NCBI RefSeq assembly: GCF_000282975.1
Contig: NZ_ALJC01000015.1
Location: 1-63,752 of the forward strand
Direction: 5' to 3'
DNA: 63,752 bases
DNA from: Pseudomonas psychrophila HA-4
Lineage (GTDB): Bacteria; Pseudomonadota; Gammaproteobacteria; Pseudomonadales; Pseudomonadaceae
The notes beneath the pieces are model-generated. The model had not been told where the DNA came from. It searched no databases and saw only the letters and a list, made by a program, of their open reading frames with translations. Shown here one piece after another: positions 1 through 9,830 of this stretch (position 1 is the stretch's first letter; every line of letters begins with the position of its first letter). The position numbers were made by a program, and so were the translations under genes.

Positions 1-432
1 AAAAAGGCGGCGCCCTCAAAACCATCGACCTCAACGGCCAGCGCTTCACCGGCCACCGATTTGCGGGCGGCCTGGAAACACTTCGTCATCGTCAGCCACT
101 ACCAATACGACGAACAAGGCCGCCTGCAAGACCACGCCATCAGCCAACTCAATGCCAGCGGCAGCCTCGACGGCGAACCGCTGTACCGGCGCCACTACCG
201 ATACGACGCCTACGGCAACCTCAGACAGGAACGACGCGGCGCAGGCCAACGCCTCACCCGCGATTACCGCTACGACAGCCAACACCGACTGTTCAGCATC
301 ACCCTGCCAGAAGGCAGCCACGTGACCTACCGCTACGACGTCTTTGTCCGTCGCATCGCCAAAGAAGTCGACGCCACCACCACCCAATTCATCTGGCAAG
401 GTGAACGCCTGATCGCCGAAAGCGCCCAATAA
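1..432 (+). pseudogene. Rhs/YD-repeat protein remnant, frameshifted
   Basis: The stretch encodes typical Rhs/YD repeats, but in two frames. Positions 3-71 read KTIDLNGQRFTGHRFAGG in frame 3. From about position 100 the homology continues in frame 1 with YQYDEQGRLQDH, HYRYDAYGNLRQER and YRYDSQHRL, and the frame stops at 430-432 after ERLIAES. A one- or two-base indel between about 70 and 100 therefore breaks the gene, and the usual Rhs core end and toxin tail are absent after the stop. Intact Rhs proteins are over 1000 residues long, so this is the tail of a decayed gene whose 5' part lies outside the window. No immunity gene follows it. Confidence 0.8.
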
Positions 433-609
433 AGCGGCCTGCGCGGCACCAGCCACTACTGCAGTTACCACTCCCCACGCAACATCAACCTCATCCACGA
501 ATGCCGCAAGTCATTTACCTGTCTCCTATTTGAATAATGACGTGGCTTTGCGTCCGTTTGGAGGGGCTTTAATTGACGCTCCACCCCCAACCCTCTAACC
601 TTCGCGGCT

Positions 610-842
610 TGTTTCAGGTGCTCTGCAACCCAAGGTTGGCCGAGTGAAACAGGGAAGCCGGTGAGGGCGCGTTTACCCCACGCAATCGCTTTGATCCCGG
701 CGCTGCCCCCGCAACGGTAAATGAGTCAATGTCACGCCCAATGCCACTGTGTTTATTGCACGGGAAGGCGCGTGATTAGGCGCTGTTTTTTGTGCAAAAA
801 ACGCCCCGCTCATGAGCCCGGAGACCGGCCTGATCCATCCAG
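610..842 (+). promoter_or_regulatory. cobalamin (B12) riboswitch aptamer
   Basis: The leader of the cob operon contains the B12-box AGCCCGGAGACCGGCC at 815-830. Upstream lie the conserved core pieces GAAGCCGGTGAGG (653-665) and GCTGCCCCCGCAACGGTAA (702-720). Their order and spacing are those of an adenosylcobalamin riboswitch. It should repress the downstream biosynthetic operon when coenzyme B12 is plentiful. The outer boundaries are approximate because I judged them by eye and not with a covariance model. Confidence 0.93.
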
Positions 843-875
843 CACCCTTGCGGCGGGCAAGGTGTGTCGTTTTTA
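842..875 (+). terminator. putative riboswitch attenuator hairpin
   Basis: Directly after the B12 box, CACCCTTGC and GGCAAGGTG can pair around a short loop (843-864). The hairpin is followed by TGTCGTTTTT. This looks like an intrinsic terminator about 50 bases before cobO, so the riboswitch probably acts by transcription attenuation. The stem contains a bulge, so the assignment is an inference. Confidence 0.6.
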
Positions 876-927
876 ACGAATTCTCCCGCCTCCCGTTTGC
901 TTAATTCAGCCCCAACGGAGAGCTGCC

Positions 928-1539
928 ATGAACGAATCCCCCGAGCGCGACGAACGTCATCTGGCGCGCATGTTGCGTAAAAAAGCTGTGATGGACGAGC
1001 GCATTGCCAGTGCCCCTAATGAGTGCGGGCTGTTGCTGGTGTTGACGGGCAATGGCAAAGGTAAAAGCAGTTCGGCGTTTGGCATGTTGGCCCGGGCTAT
1101 GGGCCATGGTCTGCAATGCGGCGTGGTGCAGTTCATCAAGGGCCGCAACAGCACCGGCGAAGAGATTTTTTTCCGTCGCTTCCCGGAACAAGTGCGCTAT
1201 CACGTGATGGGCGAAGGTTTTACTTGGGAAACTCAAGATCGTCAGCGTGATATCGCGGCCGCTGAGGCAGCGTGGGAAGTGTCTCGCGAGATGCTGCGTG
1301 ATCCGTCCATTGGGCTGGTGGTGCTGGATGAGCTAAACATTGCGCTCAAGCACGGCTATCTCGACCTTGAGCAGGTGTTGAGCGACTTGCAAGCCCGCCC
1401 GCCGATGCAGCACGTACTGGTTACGGGGCGTGGCGCTAAACCTGAATTGATTGATCTGGCCGATACCGTGACTGAAATGGGTGTGATCAAGCATGCATTC
1501 CAGGCCGGGATCAAAGCCCAGAAAGGCATTGAATTGTGA
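928..1539 (+). CDS. cobO: cob(I)yrinic acid a,c-diamide adenosyltransferase
   Basis: This is the corrinoid adenosyltransferase of the CobA/CobO/BtuR family. It transfers the 5'-deoxyadenosyl group of ATP to the reduced cobalt of the corrin ring. The 203-residue protein has the P-loop GNGKGKSS at about residues 41-48 and a VVLDELNIAL segment near residue 130, both family hallmarks, and its length is normal. The ATG follows a good ribosome site (CGGAGAG, 8 bases upstream). It is the first gene of the operon behind the riboswitch; cobB starts 10 bases after its stop. Confidence 0.95.
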   Translation: MNESPERDERHLARMLRKKAVMDERIASAPNECGLLLVLTGNGKGKSSSAFGMLARAMGHGLQCGVVQFIKGRNSTGEEIFFRRFPEQVRYHVMGEGFTWETQDRQRDIAAAEAAWEVSREMLRDPSIGLVVLDELNIALKHGYLDLEQVLSDLQARPPMQHVLVTGRGAKPELIDLADTVTEMGVIKHAFQAGIKAQKGIEL

Positions 1540-1549
1540 GTGTTGAAGC

Positions 1550-2863
1550 ATGAGAGAGTCGCGTCATTGCCCGGCGGTACTGATCGCCGCGCCGGCTTCC
1601 GGCCAGGGCAAGACCACCGTCACCGCAGCTTTGGCCCGGTTGCATCGCAATCAAGGGCGCAAGGTTCGGGTATTTAAATGTGGCCCGGATTTCCTCGACC
1701 CCATGATCCTGGAGCGCGCCAGCGGTGCGCCGGTGTATCAGGTGGATTTGTGGATGGTGGGCGCCGATGAAAGCCGTCGCTTATTGTGGGAAGCGGCCGG
1801 TGAAGCGGACCTGATTTTGATCGAAGGCGTGATGGGCCTGTTCGATGGCACGCCGTCCAGCGCCGATCTGGCCCGTCATTTTGGTGTGCCGGTGTTGGGT
1901 GTGATTGATGGCACCGCCATGGCCCAGACTTTTGGCGCGTTGGCGTTGGGGCTGGCGCGTTATCAGCCGGACCTGCCGTTTGCCGGGGTGTTGGCGAACC
2001 GGGTCGGCACGGTGCGGCATGCGCAGTTGCTCGAAGGCAGCCTGACCGAAGGCTTGCGCTGGTACGGCGCGTTGTCTCGCGAGACCGGGATTGAACTGCC
2101 AAGCCGTCATTTAGGCTTGGTGCAAGCCAGCGAATTGAATGACTTGGATGCGCGCCTCAATGCGGCGGCCAATGCCTTGGCCAGCACGTGTGAGGTAGCG
2201 CTGCCACCGGCGGTGGAGTTTGCCGCCCCAGAACCTGTCGCCGTTGAGCCGTTATTGGCCGGGGTGCGGATTGCGGTGGCGTGCGATGAAGCCTTCGCCT
2301 TCACCTATGGCGCGAGTTTGGCGCTGATGCGCGACATGGGCGCCGAACTGGTGTTTTTCTCGCCGATTCGTGACACGCAATTGCCTGTGGCTGACAGTCT
2401 GTATTTGCCGGGCGGTTACCCCGAACTGCATCACCTCGAACTGTCGCGCAACACGTCGATGCTGGATGCAATCCGTGCACACCATCACGCGGGTAAGCCG
2501 TTGCTGGCCGAATGTGGCGGCATGCTTTATTTGCTTGATGCCTTGACCGACGTCGACGGTCAGCGCGCCGAGTTGGTCGGCTTGCTCAAAGGCGAGGCAA
2601 CCATGCAAAAACGCTTGGCGGCCCTCGCGTTGCAGGCGGTTGAGTTGCCGGAAGGCCTGTTGCGCGGACACACCTATCACCATTCGTTAACCAGCACCGC
2701 GCTTGAGCCTATCGCACGTGGCCTGAGCCCCAATGGCGGTCGTGGTGCAGAGGCGGTGTATCGCGAAGGACGTATGACAGCGTCGTATGTGCACTTTTAC
2801 TTTCCGTCCAATCCCCAGGCCGTGGCTGCGTTGTTCGCGCCGTGTGCCGTGAAGGTGTCATGA
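1550..2863 (+). CDS. cobB: cobyrinate a,c-diamide synthase
   Basis: CobB (CbiA in the anaerobic pathway) amidates the a and c acetate side chains of the corrin ring using glutamine and ATP. The 437-residue protein has an N-terminal dethiobiotin-synthetase-like ATP-binding domain (APASGQGKTTVTAALARL from about residue 13). It also has a C-terminal class I glutamine amidotransferase domain with the nucleophile Cys322 in AECGGMLYLLDAL. A hydrogenobyrinate synthase of the aerobic pathway has the same architecture. The stop codon overlaps the start of bluB (ATGA). Confidence 0.95.
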   Translation: MRESRHCPAVLIAAPASGQGKTTVTAALARLHRNQGRKVRVFKCGPDFLDPMILERASGAPVYQVDLWMVGADESRRLLWEAAGEADLILIEGVMGLFDGTPSSADLARHFGVPVLGVIDGTAMAQTFGALALGLARYQPDLPFAGVLANRVGTVRHAQLLEGSLTEGLRWYGALSRETGIELPSRHLGLVQASELNDLDARLNAAANALASTCEVALPPAVEFAAPEPVAVEPLLAGVRIAVACDEAFAFTYGASLALMRDMGAELVFFSPIRDTQLPVADSLYLPGGYPELHHLELSRNTSMLDAIRAHHHAGKPLLAECGGMLYLLDALTDVDGQRAELVGLLKGEATMQKRLAALALQAVELPEGLLRGHTYHHSLTSTALEPIARGLSPNGGRGAEAVYREGRMTASYVHFYFPSNPQAVAALFAPCAVKVS

Positions 2864-3510
2864 GCAACAACGCATTTAGTCCCGAAGAAAAGGCCGCGGT
2901 GTATCGGGCCATTGCTGAGCGCCGAGACATGCGGCACTTCAGCGGGGGCTGCGTGGCCCCTGAGCTGTTGGCACGTTTGCTGGAAGCCGCGCACCAAGCG
3001 CCGAGTGTGGGCCTGATGCAGCCGTGGCGGTTTATCCGCATTACCGACCGTGAACTGAGAGGCAAGATTCAAGCGGTCGTTGAGGACGAGCGGGTACGCA
3101 CCGCCGAGGCGCTGGGTGAGCGTTCGGATGAATTCATGACCCTTAAGGTCGAAGGCATCAACGATTGCGCCGAGGTGCTGGTGGCGGCGTTGATGGAGGA
3201 TCGCGAAAAACACATTTTCGGCCGACGCACGCTGCCGGAAATGGACATGGCGTCATTGTCTTGTGCTATTCAAAACTTGTGGCTGGCCGCGCGGGTAGAA
3301 GGCTTGGGTATGGGCTGGGTGTCGTTGTTCGAGCCGCAGGCGCTGGCGGATTTGTTGGGGTTGCCCGCAGGTGCCAAGCCACTCGCAGTGTTGTGCCTAG
3401 GCCCGGTTGAGGCGTTTTATCCTGCGCCGATGCTGGTGCTCGAAGGGTGGGCGCAAGCGCGTCCGCTGAGTGAGTTGGTGTACGAGAATTTTTGGGGAGT
3501 AAAGCCATGA
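2860..3510 (+). CDS. bluB: 5,6-dimethylbenzimidazole synthase BluB
   Basis: BluB is an oxygen-dependent nitroreductase-fold enzyme that cannibalises reduced FMN to make 5,6-dimethylbenzimidazole, the lower ligand of B12. Family traits include [10 protein letters not shown] near the N-terminus (flavin phosphate binding), [14 protein letters not shown], and [12 protein letters not shown]. The ATG at 2860 overlaps the cobB stop and gives 216 residues; a GTG 18 bases upstream is less likely. Its presence implies the cell makes its own DMB aerobically. cbiB overlaps its 3' end by four bases. Confidence 0.93.
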   Translation: MSNNAFSPEEKAAVYRAIAERRDMRHFSGGCVAPELLARLLEAAHQAPSVGLMQPWRFIRITDRELRGKIQAVVEDERVRTAEALGERSDEFMTLKVEGINDCAEVLVAALMEDREKHIFGRRTLPEMDMASLSCAIQNLWLAARVEGLGMGWVSLFEPQALADLLGLPAGAKPLAVLCLGPVEAFYPAPMLVLEGWAQARPLSELVYENFWGVKP

Positions 3511-4415
3511 GTGTGGCGTTGTTGTGCGTTGCCGGCGTGGCGTTGGATGCGCTATTCGGCGAGCCTAAACGCTGGCATCCGCTGGTTGCGTTTGGCCGGA
3601 TGGCTGACCGCATCGAGCAGCGTTTTAATTCGGGCGGGCGGGGCTGGCGCAGCCATGGCGTTACCGCCTGGGTGCTGGCGGTGTTACCCCTGACGATTCT
3701 GGCCACGGCGTTGTCGTGGTTGCCTTATATCGGCTGGCTGGTGGAAATTGTGGCGCTGTACTGCGCGCTGGGCATGCGCAGCTTAGGTGAGCATGTGCAG
3801 CCTGTGGCCGAGGCGTTGCGCGCCGATGATCTGGACGAGGCCCGCACACGGGTCGGGTACTTGGTCAGCCGGCAAACCAGTGAGCTGGATTCGACCGAAG
3901 TGGCACGCGCCGCCACAGAGTCAGTGTTGGAAAACGGCAGCGATGCGGTGTTCGCGGCTTTGTTCTGGTTTGCAGTGGCTGGCGCGCCGGGGGTGGTGCT
4001 CTACCGTTTGAGCAACACCTTGGATGCGATGTGGGGTTATCGCAACGAACGCTTTGAGCGTTTTGGCTGGGCGGCTGCGCGCATCGACGATGTACTGAAC
4101 TATATTCCTGCACGGCTAGTGGCGTTGACCTACGCCTTGCTGGGCAAGACGCGCTTGGCGATGAAGTGCTGGCGTCAACAGGCGCCGCAGTGGGACAGCC
4201 CTAATGCCGGGCCGGTGATGGCGGCGGGTGCTGGAGCGTTGGGTGTCGAGCTGGGCGGCGCGGCGATTTATCACGGTGAGCTGCATGAGCGTCCACAACT
4301 GGGTGAAGGTGTGCCCGCCGACGCTGACTCAATCGGCCGAGGCTGGCAGTTGGTACAGCGCGGTGTGTGGTTGTGGTTACTGATCCTGTGTGTGGGGAGT
4401 GAGTTTTATGCTTGA
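3507..4415 (+). CDS. cbiB: adenosylcobinamide-phosphate synthase (CbiB/CobD)
   Basis: This is an integral membrane protein of about 302 residues that attaches aminopropanol phosphate to adenosylcobyric acid. It is called CobD in Pseudomonas nomenclature. [18 protein letters not shown] near the N-terminus and the later [19 protein letters not shown] segment are signatures of the family. Several hydrophobic segments lie between residues 1 and 100 and again at the C-terminus. The ATG at 3507 overlaps the bluB stop, and the end overlaps cobD by eight bases, consistent with translational coupling. Confidence 0.93.
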   Translation: MSVALLCVAGVALDALFGEPKRWHPLVAFGRMADRIEQRFNSGGRGWRSHGVTAWVLAVLPLTILATALSWLPYIGWLVEIVALYCALGMRSLGEHVQPVAEALRADDLDEARTRVGYLVSRQTSELDSTEVARAATESVLENGSDAVFAALFWFAVAGAPGVVLYRLSNTLDAMWGYRNERFERFGWAAARIDDVLNYIPARLVALTYALLGKTRLAMKCWRQQAPQWDSPNAGPVMAAGAGALGVELGGAAIYHGELHERPQLGEGVPADADSIGRGWQLVQRGVWLWLLILCVGSEFYA

Positions 4416-5412
4416 GCACGGCGGACGTTTACGTCAGGCGGCCTTGCACTACGGCATTGCCGAGTCGGCCTGGCTGGATTTGTCCAGTGGCTTGGCGCCC
4501 TGGCCTTTTGCGATTCCTGCTATCGCGGAGCGGGCCTGGGCACGTTTGCCAGAAACCGATGACGGGCTAGAGCAAGCAGCCTGCACGTACTACGGCGCGC
4601 AAAATGTCTTGCCGGTGCCGGGCTCGCAATGTGCGATCCAGTTACTGCCGCGGTTGCGCCGCAGTGGCAAGGTAGGCGTGTTATCGCCGTGCTACGCCGA
4701 GCATGCCGAGGCCTGGCGGCGCAGCGGACACATCGTGCGCGAAGTCATGGAGCACGAAGTCGACTTCTACCTCGACACGCTGGATGTGCTGGTGGTGGTA
4801 AACCCAAATAACCCCACGGGCTTGAGCCTGCCCCTCGAGCGTTTGCTGGAATGGCACACGCGGCTGGCGCAGCGTGGCGGTTGGCTGGTGGTGGACGAAG
4901 CGTTCATGGACAACACCCCAGACGTGAGCCTGGCGTCTGAGAGCTGGCGTACCGGGTTGATTGTGCTGCGTTCATTCGGCAAATTTTTTGGTCTGGCGGG
5001 CGTGCGTTTGGGCTTTGTGCTTGCCGAGCTCAGGTTGCTCAAGCTGCTGGCTGAACAGGTAGGGCCATGGGCCGTCAGTGGCCCAACCCGCATTGTGGGG
5101 CAGGCATGCTTGCTCGACACCGCCAGCCAGGCTCACCAGCGCGAACGCACGGAGCAGGCCAGTGCGCGCTTGCAGCGATTGCTGGGTTTGCACGATCTGC
5201 TGCCGCAAGGCGGTTGCGCCCTGTTCCAGTGGCTGATCACGCCGCATGCGCAACGTCTTTATGAATTTATGGCGCAGCGCGGAATTTTGCTGCGCCTGTT
5301 TACCAGTAACAGCAGCGTCCGTTTTGGTTTGCCCGCCGATGAGGCTGACTGGTCGAGGCTGGAGCAGGCGTTGCAGGCCTATACCCAAGCGTCCACGGAG
5401 AGAGTGTCATGA
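4408..5412 (+). CDS. cobD: threonine-phosphate decarboxylase (CobD; CobC in Pseudomonas)
   Basis: This PLP-dependent fold-type I enzyme of about 334 residues makes (R)-1-amino-2-propanol phosphate, the linker joined by CbiB. It resembles histidinol-phosphate aminotransferase. [12 protein letters not shown] is the substrate/PLP asparagine motif, VVDEAFMD carries the PLP-nitrogen aspartate, and [16 protein letters not shown] carries the Schiff-base lysine (Lys192). I chose the ATG at 4408, eight bases inside cbiB, because the longer frame adds no conserved residues. It overlaps cobQ by ATGA. Confidence 0.92.
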   Translation: MLEHGGRLRQAALHYGIAESAWLDLSSGLAPWPFAIPAIAERAWARLPETDDGLEQAACTYYGAQNVLPVPGSQCAIQLLPRLRRSGKVGVLSPCYAEHAEAWRRSGHIVREVMEHEVDFYLDTLDVLVVVNPNNPTGLSLPLERLLEWHTRLAQRGGWLVVDEAFMDNTPDVSLASESWRTGLIVLRSFGKFFGLAGVRLGFVLAELRLLKLLAEQVGPWAVSGPTRIVGQACLLDTASQAHQRERTEQASARLQRLLGLHDLLPQGGCALFQWLITPHAQRLYEFMAQRGILLRLFTSNSSVRFGLPADEADWSRLEQALQAYTQASTERVS

Positions 5413-6863
5413 GCACATTGATGGTGCAGGGCACCACCTCCGATGCCGGTAAAAGCACCTTGGTTACGGCCTTGTGCCGCTGGCTAACCCGCCAAGGCGT
5501 GCGCGTGGTGCCTTTCAAACCGCAGAACATGGCGCTCAATAGTGCGGTGACGGCTGAAGGTGGTGAGATTGGCCGCGCCCAGGCCGTACAGGCGCAGGCT
5601 GCTGGGTTGGCGCCGCACACCGACATGAACCCGGTGCTGCTCAAGCCCAACAGCGACACTGGCGCGCAAGTGATTATTCATGGTCGCGCGGTCACCAGCA
5701 TGAATGCGGTGGCGTACCACGACTACAAAGCCATCGCCATGCAAGCGGTGCTGGCCTCGCACCAACGCTTGAGCGCTGCGTACCCGGTGGTCATGGTTGA
5801 GGGCGCAGGCTCCCCGGCCGAGATCAATTTGCGCGCTGGTGATATTGCCAATATGGGCTTTGCCGAAGCGGTGGATTGTCCGGTGGTGCTGATTGCCGAC
5901 ATCAACCGTGGCGGGGTGTTTGCGCATTTGGTCGGGACGCTGGAGTTGCTGTCCGAGACCGAGCAGGCACGGGTTAAAGGTTTCATCATCAACCGCTTTC
6001 GCGGTGATATCGCCTTGCTGCAACCGGGGCTTGACTGGCTGGAACAGCGTACGGGCAAACCGGTGATTGGCGTGTTGCCTTACGTGCTGGACCTGCACCT
6101 TGAAGCCGAAGACGGTATCGACCAGCGCCAGACCGATAAGGCTGACCAGGTGCTCAACGTGGTGGTGCCGGTGTTGCCGCGCATCAGCAATCACACTGAC
6201 TTCGACCCGTTGCGCCTGCACCCGCAGGTGAATTTGCAGTTTGTGGGGCCGGGGCAGCCGATACCTCCTGCGGACTTGATCATCCTGCCGGGCTCAAAAA
6301 GCGTGCGCAGTGATTTGGTCTATTTGCGCGCCAATGGTTGGGATGCGGCCATCAGTCGGCACTTGCGCTACGGCGGCAAAGTGCTTGGCATTTGCGGCGG
6401 TTTGCAAATGCTCGGCGAGCAGGTGCATGACCCATTGGGGCTGGAAGGCACGGCGGGTTCCAGCGATGGCCTGGGTTTGCTGGCCTTCAGCACTGAACTG
6501 GCGGCTGAGAAACAACTGCGCAACGTGCGTGGACACTTAGTGTTGGAAAACGCCGAGGTCATCGGCTATGAAATTCACGCGGGGGTGACCGCCGGCGTGG
6601 CGCTTGAGCAGCCAGTGGTGCGTCTGGATGACGGCCGTTGTGACGGTGCGCAAAGTGCTGACGGGCAAATTCTCGGCACCTATCTACACGGCTTATTCGA
6701 GTCGCCCGCCGCCTGCAGCGCCTTGCTGCGTTGGGCCGGTTTGCACGACGTGCAGCAAGTGGACTACCACGCCTTGCGCGAGCGCGACATCGAGCGCTTG
6801 GCCGACATGGTCGAGAAGCACCTGGACACCGCGTATTTGCGCGAGCTGTGCGGCATCCCTTAG
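5409..6863 (+). CDS. cobQ: cobyric acid synthase
   Basis: CobQ (CbiP) amidates the b, d, e and g side chains of adenosylcobyrinic acid a,c-diamide. The 484-residue protein begins with the [20 protein letters not shown] nucleotide-binding motif. It continues with [13 protein letters not shown] and [15 protein letters not shown], and ends in a glutamine amidotransferase domain with nucleophile Cys329 in [11 protein letters not shown]. Length and motif order are normal for the family. It starts inside the cobD stop, and cobU follows after 12 bases. Confidence 0.96.
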   Translation: MSTLMVQGTTSDAGKSTLVTALCRWLTRQGVRVVPFKPQNMALNSAVTAEGGEIGRAQAVQAQAAGLAPHTDMNPVLLKPNSDTGAQVIIHGRAVTSMNAVAYHDYKAIAMQAVLASHQRLSAAYPVVMVEGAGSPAEINLRAGDIANMGFAEAVDCPVVLIADINRGGVFAHLVGTLELLSETEQARVKGFIINRFRGDIALLQPGLDWLEQRTGKPVIGVLPYVLDLHLEAEDGIDQRQTDKADQVLNVVVPVLPRISNHTDFDPLRLHPQVNLQFVGPGQPIPPADLIILPGSKSVRSDLVYLRANGWDAAISRHLRYGGKVLGICGGLQMLGEQVHDPLGLEGTAGSSDGLGLLAFSTELAAEKQLRNVRGHLVLENAEVIGYEIHAGVTAGVALEQPVVRLDDGRCDGAQSADGQILGTYLHGLFESPAACSALLRWAGLHDVQQVDYHALRERDIERLADMVEKHLDTAYLRELCGIP

Positions 6864-6875
6864 AGGTTTATAAAC

Positions 6876-7397
6876 ATGCTGCAACTGATTTTGGGTGGCG
6901 CCCGCTCGGGTAAAAGTCGCTTAGCCGAGAAGCTCGCAGCCGACTCGGGCTGCGCCGTCATTTACATTGCAACCAGCCAACCGCTGGACGGGGAGATGAG
7001 CGAGCGGGTACGTCATCACCGTGAACGCCGACCTGAGCACTGGGGCTTGATTGAAGAACCGCTCGAACTGGCTCGTGTCCTGCGTGACAACGCGCGTGCC
7101 GACACGTGCCTGTTGGTGGATTGCCTGACGTTGTGGCTGACTAATCTGCTGATGCTCGAAGACCCACAGCGTTTGAGCGCCGAGCGTGATGCGCTGCTGG
7201 AATGCCTGGCTGAATTGCCGGGCGAGATTGTTTTTGTCAGCAACGAAACCGGAATGGGTGTCGTGCCGCTGGGCGAATTGACTCGCCGCTATGTCGATGA
7301 AGCCGGTTGGTTGCATCAAGCCTTGGCCGAGCGTTGTCAGCGCGTGGTGCTGACCGTGGCGGGCCTGCCCCTGACCCTGAAAGGAACTGCTCTATGA
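6876..7397 (+). CDS. cobU: adenosylcobinamide kinase / guanylyltransferase
   Basis: This bifunctional enzyme (CobP in Pseudomonas, CobU in Salmonella) phosphorylates adenosylcobinamide and then transfers GMP to give adenosylcobinamide-GDP. The 173-residue protein has the P-loop [16 protein letters not shown] at residues 6-21. It also has the family motifs [21 protein letters not shown] (guanylylated histidine region) and [26 protein letters not shown] is typical as well. It overlaps cobT by ATGA. Confidence 0.95.
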   Translation: MLQLILGGARSGKSRLAEKLAADSGCAVIYIATSQPLDGEMSERVRHHRERRPEHWGLIEEPLELARVLRDNARADTCLLVDCLTLWLTNLLMLEDPQRLSAERDALLECLAELPGEIVFVSNETGMGVVPLGELTRRYVDEAGWLHQALAERCQRVVLTVAGLPLTLKGTAL

Positions 7398-8449
7398 ATA
7401 CTCCGTGGTGGCTGAAACCGTGCAAACCGGTTGACCGTGACATGCAGGCAGCCGCGGCCGAGCGCCAGCAACAGTTGACCAAACCTGCTGGCTCGCTGGG
7501 GCAACTGGAAGCCCTGGCTGTGCAATTGGCTGGGTTGCAAGGTCGATTGAAGCCACGCGTCGACCAGCTGTGGATCGCGATTTTTGCCGGTGATCATGGC
7601 GTAGTTGCCGAGGGTGTATCGGCCTATCCGCAGGCAGTCACCGGGCAAATGTTGCACAACTTTGTCAGTGGTGGGGCGGCAATTAGCGTGCTGGCCCGCC
7701 AGTTGGGCGCGCATTTGGACGTGGTGGACCTGGGCACTGTGACACCGATGCTCAATCTGCTGGGTGTACGGCATTTACAACTGGGCGCGGGCACAGCGAA
7801 CTTTGCCACCGGCCCTGCCATGAGCGATGCACAAGGCCTGAAAGCGCTGGCCGCGGGTCGTGAGAGTATCGCTCGGGCTGAAGAGCAGGGCACTGAGCTG
7901 TTTGTCGGCGGCGAGATGGGCATCGGCAACACCGCTTCGGCCAGTGCCGTGGCCAGTGCCCTGCTGAACTGCTCGGCCTCTTTGCTGACCGGGCCGGGTA
8001 CAGGGCTGGATGCGGCCGGGGTTAGCCATAAGGCGCAGGTGATTGAGCGGGCGCTGGCGTTTCATGAGGGGTACCTCGACGACCCGTTGCAGACACTGTT
8101 TCGCTTAGGTGGGTTTGAAATCGCGGCCTTGGCCGGTGCTTATGTCGCGTGCGCGCAAGCCGGAATCGTGGCGCTGGTCGACGGCTTTATCTGCACCGTC
8201 GCGGCCATGGTGGCCGTGCGCTTGAATCCGGAGTGTCGCGAGTGGCTGGTGTTCAGTCATCGTGGCGCCGAGCAGGGGCATCGCCATGTACTCGACAGTT
8301 TGCAGGCTCAGCCGTTGTTTGATCTGGGTTTGCGCTTGGGCGAAGGCAGCGGCGCGGCGCTGGCGGTGCCGCTGGTGCGTCTGGCCTGTGACCTGCACGG
8401 GCAGATGGCAACCTTTGCCGAAGCGGCTGTCGCAGATCGTCCGGCATGA
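7394..8449 (+). CDS. cobT: nicotinate-nucleotide--dimethylbenzimidazole phosphoribosyltransferase
   Basis: The enzyme (CobU in Pseudomonas usage) activates dimethylbenzimidazole to alpha-ribazole phosphate, taking the base made by BluB. The 351-residue protein has [29 protein letters not shown] and the glycine-rich [17 protein letters not shown] segment, then the C-terminal [12 protein letters not shown] and [15 protein letters not shown] region with the catalytic glutamate. The ATG at 7394 overlaps the cobU stop; the longer open frame upstream is only read-through inside cobU. The end overlaps the next gene by ATGA. Confidence 0.95.
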   Translation: MNTPWWLKPCKPVDRDMQAAAAERQQQLTKPAGSLGQLEALAVQLAGLQGRLKPRVDQLWIAIFAGDHGVVAEGVSAYPQAVTGQMLHNFVSGGAAISVLARQLGAHLDVVDLGTVTPMLNLLGVRHLQLGAGTANFATGPAMSDAQGLKALAAGRESIARAEEQGTELFVGGEMGIGNTASASAVASALLNCSASLLTGPGTGLDAAGVSHKAQVIERALAFHEGYLDDPLQTLFRLGGFEIAALAGAYVACAQAGIVALVDGFICTVAAMVAVRLNPECREWLVFSHRGAEQGHRHVLDSLQAQPLFDLGLRLGEGSGAALAVPLVRLACDLHGQMATFAEAAVADRPA

Positions 8450-9021
8450 GCATCACTTTGGATTTGCTGCGTCATGGTGAAACCGAATTGGGCGGCGGCC
8501 TGCGCGGCAGCCTAGATGACGCGCTGACAGCGCCGGGCTGGGCGCAAATGCGCGTAGCCGTTCAGGGGCAAGGCCCGTGGGACCGAATCATCAGCTCGCC
8601 CTTGCAACGTTGCGCCTTGTTCGCCCATGAGTTGGGCGAGCAGCTCGGGTTGCCGGTGTCTTTGGACAAAGACCTGCAAGAGCTGCACTTTGGCGCATGG
8701 GAAGGGCAAAGCGCAGCCGCGTTGATGGAAACGGATGCCGAGGCGCTGGGCTTGTTTTGGTCTGACCCTTACGCATTTACCCCGCCTGATGGTGAGCCGG
8801 TACTTGAGTTCGCGCGGCGTGTGTTGTCAGCCGTCAATCGCCTGCTGCAGGCGCATGCAGGCGAACGGGTTTTGGTGGTGTGCCATGGCGGGGTGATGAA
8901 GTTGTTGCTGGCACAGGCGCGTGGCTTGCCCCGTGAGCAGTTGCTACAGATCCAAGTGGTCAATGGTGCGCTGTTCGAGTTGCAGGTTGACGCGCACGGC
9001 GTGTTGATCGAGGGGCGCTGA
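8446..9021 (+). CDS. cobC: histidine phosphatase, alpha-ribazole phosphatase family
   Basis: This 191-residue protein belongs to the phosphoglycerate-mutase-like histidine phosphatases. [11 protein letters not shown] carries the phospho-accepting His near residue 9, SPLQRC the second arginine and VVCHGGVMK the second catalytic histidine. In this operon the likely role is removing phosphate from alpha-ribazole phosphate or from adenosylcobalamin 5'-phosphate. Translational overlap with cobT supports that. The symbol is that of the Salmonella phosphatase; the family assignment is firm and the exact substrate is inferred. Confidence 0.85.
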   Translation: MSITLDLLRHGETELGGGLRGSLDDALTAPGWAQMRVAVQGQGPWDRIISSPLQRCALFAHELGEQLGLPVSLDKDLQELHFGAWEGQSAAALMETDAEALGLFWSDPYAFTPPDGEPVLEFARRVLSAVNRLLQAHAGERVLVVCHGGVMKLLLAQARGLPREQLLQIQVVNGALFELQVDAHGVLIEGR

Positions 9022-9023
9022 GC

Positions 9024-9746
9024 ATGTTGCCTTTCTGGATCGCTTTGCAGTTTTTGAGCAGTCTGCCGATTCGCTTACCCGGTATGCCGCAACCCCAGGA
9101 GCTGGGGCGTTCGCTGTTGTTCTATCCGCTGGTCGGGCTACTGTTTGGCCTGTTGCTGTGGGTGTTGAACAGCGTACTGACGGGCACGCCGTTGATGTTG
9201 CACGCGGCGCTGCTACTGACGGCCTGGGTATTGCTCAGTGGCGGTTTGCATCTGGATGGCTTGGCGGACAGCGCGGACGCCTGGTTGGGTGGTTTCGGGG
9301 ATCGCGAGCGCACCCTGACTATCATGAAAGACCCTCGTAGTGGTCCCATTGCTGTGGTCACGCTGGTTCTGGTGTTGCTGATCAAGTTTTGCGCGTTGCT
9401 GGCGCTGATCGAACAGCAGCACACCGCTGTCTTGTTGATCGTCCCGCTGATCGGGCGCAGCGCCTTGCTGGCCTTGTTCCTGACCACCCCGTACGTACGG
9501 GCGGGTGGTTTGGGACAATCCTTGGCCGACCATTTACCCTGCAAGGCGGGCTGGTGGGTGCTGGGGCTGAGTGCGTTGGCCGGTGTCGTGTTGACCGGTT
9601 TTTGGGTCATGGTGTTGGCGGCGTCAGGCTTTGTATGGCTACGCCGGGTGATGATCAAACGCTTGGGCGGCACCACAGGTGATACGGCAGGTGCACTGCT
9701 GGAGTTGCTTGAAGTGCTGGTCTTGGTAGGTGTGGCGCTAATCTAA
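9024..9746 (+). CDS. cobS: adenosylcobinamide-GDP ribazoletransferase (cobalamin synthase)
   Basis: CobS (CobV) is the polytopic membrane enzyme that joins adenosylcobinamide-GDP to alpha-ribazole, the last assembly step. The 240-residue protein is very hydrophobic with six or more predicted helices. It carries the conserved LHLDGLADSADAWLGG and RERTLTIMKDPRSGPIAV motifs (acidic metal-binding residues) and the late GGTTGDTAGALLE segment. It begins two bases after the phosphatase stop and ends the ten-gene operon. Confidence 0.95.
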   Translation: MLPFWIALQFLSSLPIRLPGMPQPQELGRSLLFYPLVGLLFGLLLWVLNSVLTGTPLMLHAALLLTAWVLLSGGLHLDGLADSADAWLGGFGDRERTLTIMKDPRSGPIAVVTLVLVLLIKFCALLALIEQQHTAVLLIVPLIGRSALLALFLTTPYVRAGGLGQSLADHLPCKAGWWVLGLSALAGVVLTGFWVMVLAASGFVWLRRVMIKRLGGTTGDTAGALLELLEVLVLVGVALI

Positions 9747-9811
9747 TCCCTGCTGGGGCGAGCTTGCCTATAGGGGATAGGTCACTGTTTAAATCTTGAT
9801 TCTCTTTTATT

Positions 9812-9823
9812 GCGGGTATATAC
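9812..9823. promoter_or_regulatory. putative MarR operator, upstream copy
   Basis: GCGGGTATATAC here is the exact reverse complement of 10270-10281. The core GTATATAC is itself an 8-base palindrome. It sits just upstream of the marR start (9831), where it would block that promoter. Autoregulation by the MarR protein is inferred from position and symmetry. Confidence 0.6.
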
Positions 9824-9830
9824 ATACAAA

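Noticed and set aside
5484..6221. 245-codon open frame antisense to cobQ
   Set aside because: Arg/His/Gln-rich shadow frame inside an intact cobQ.
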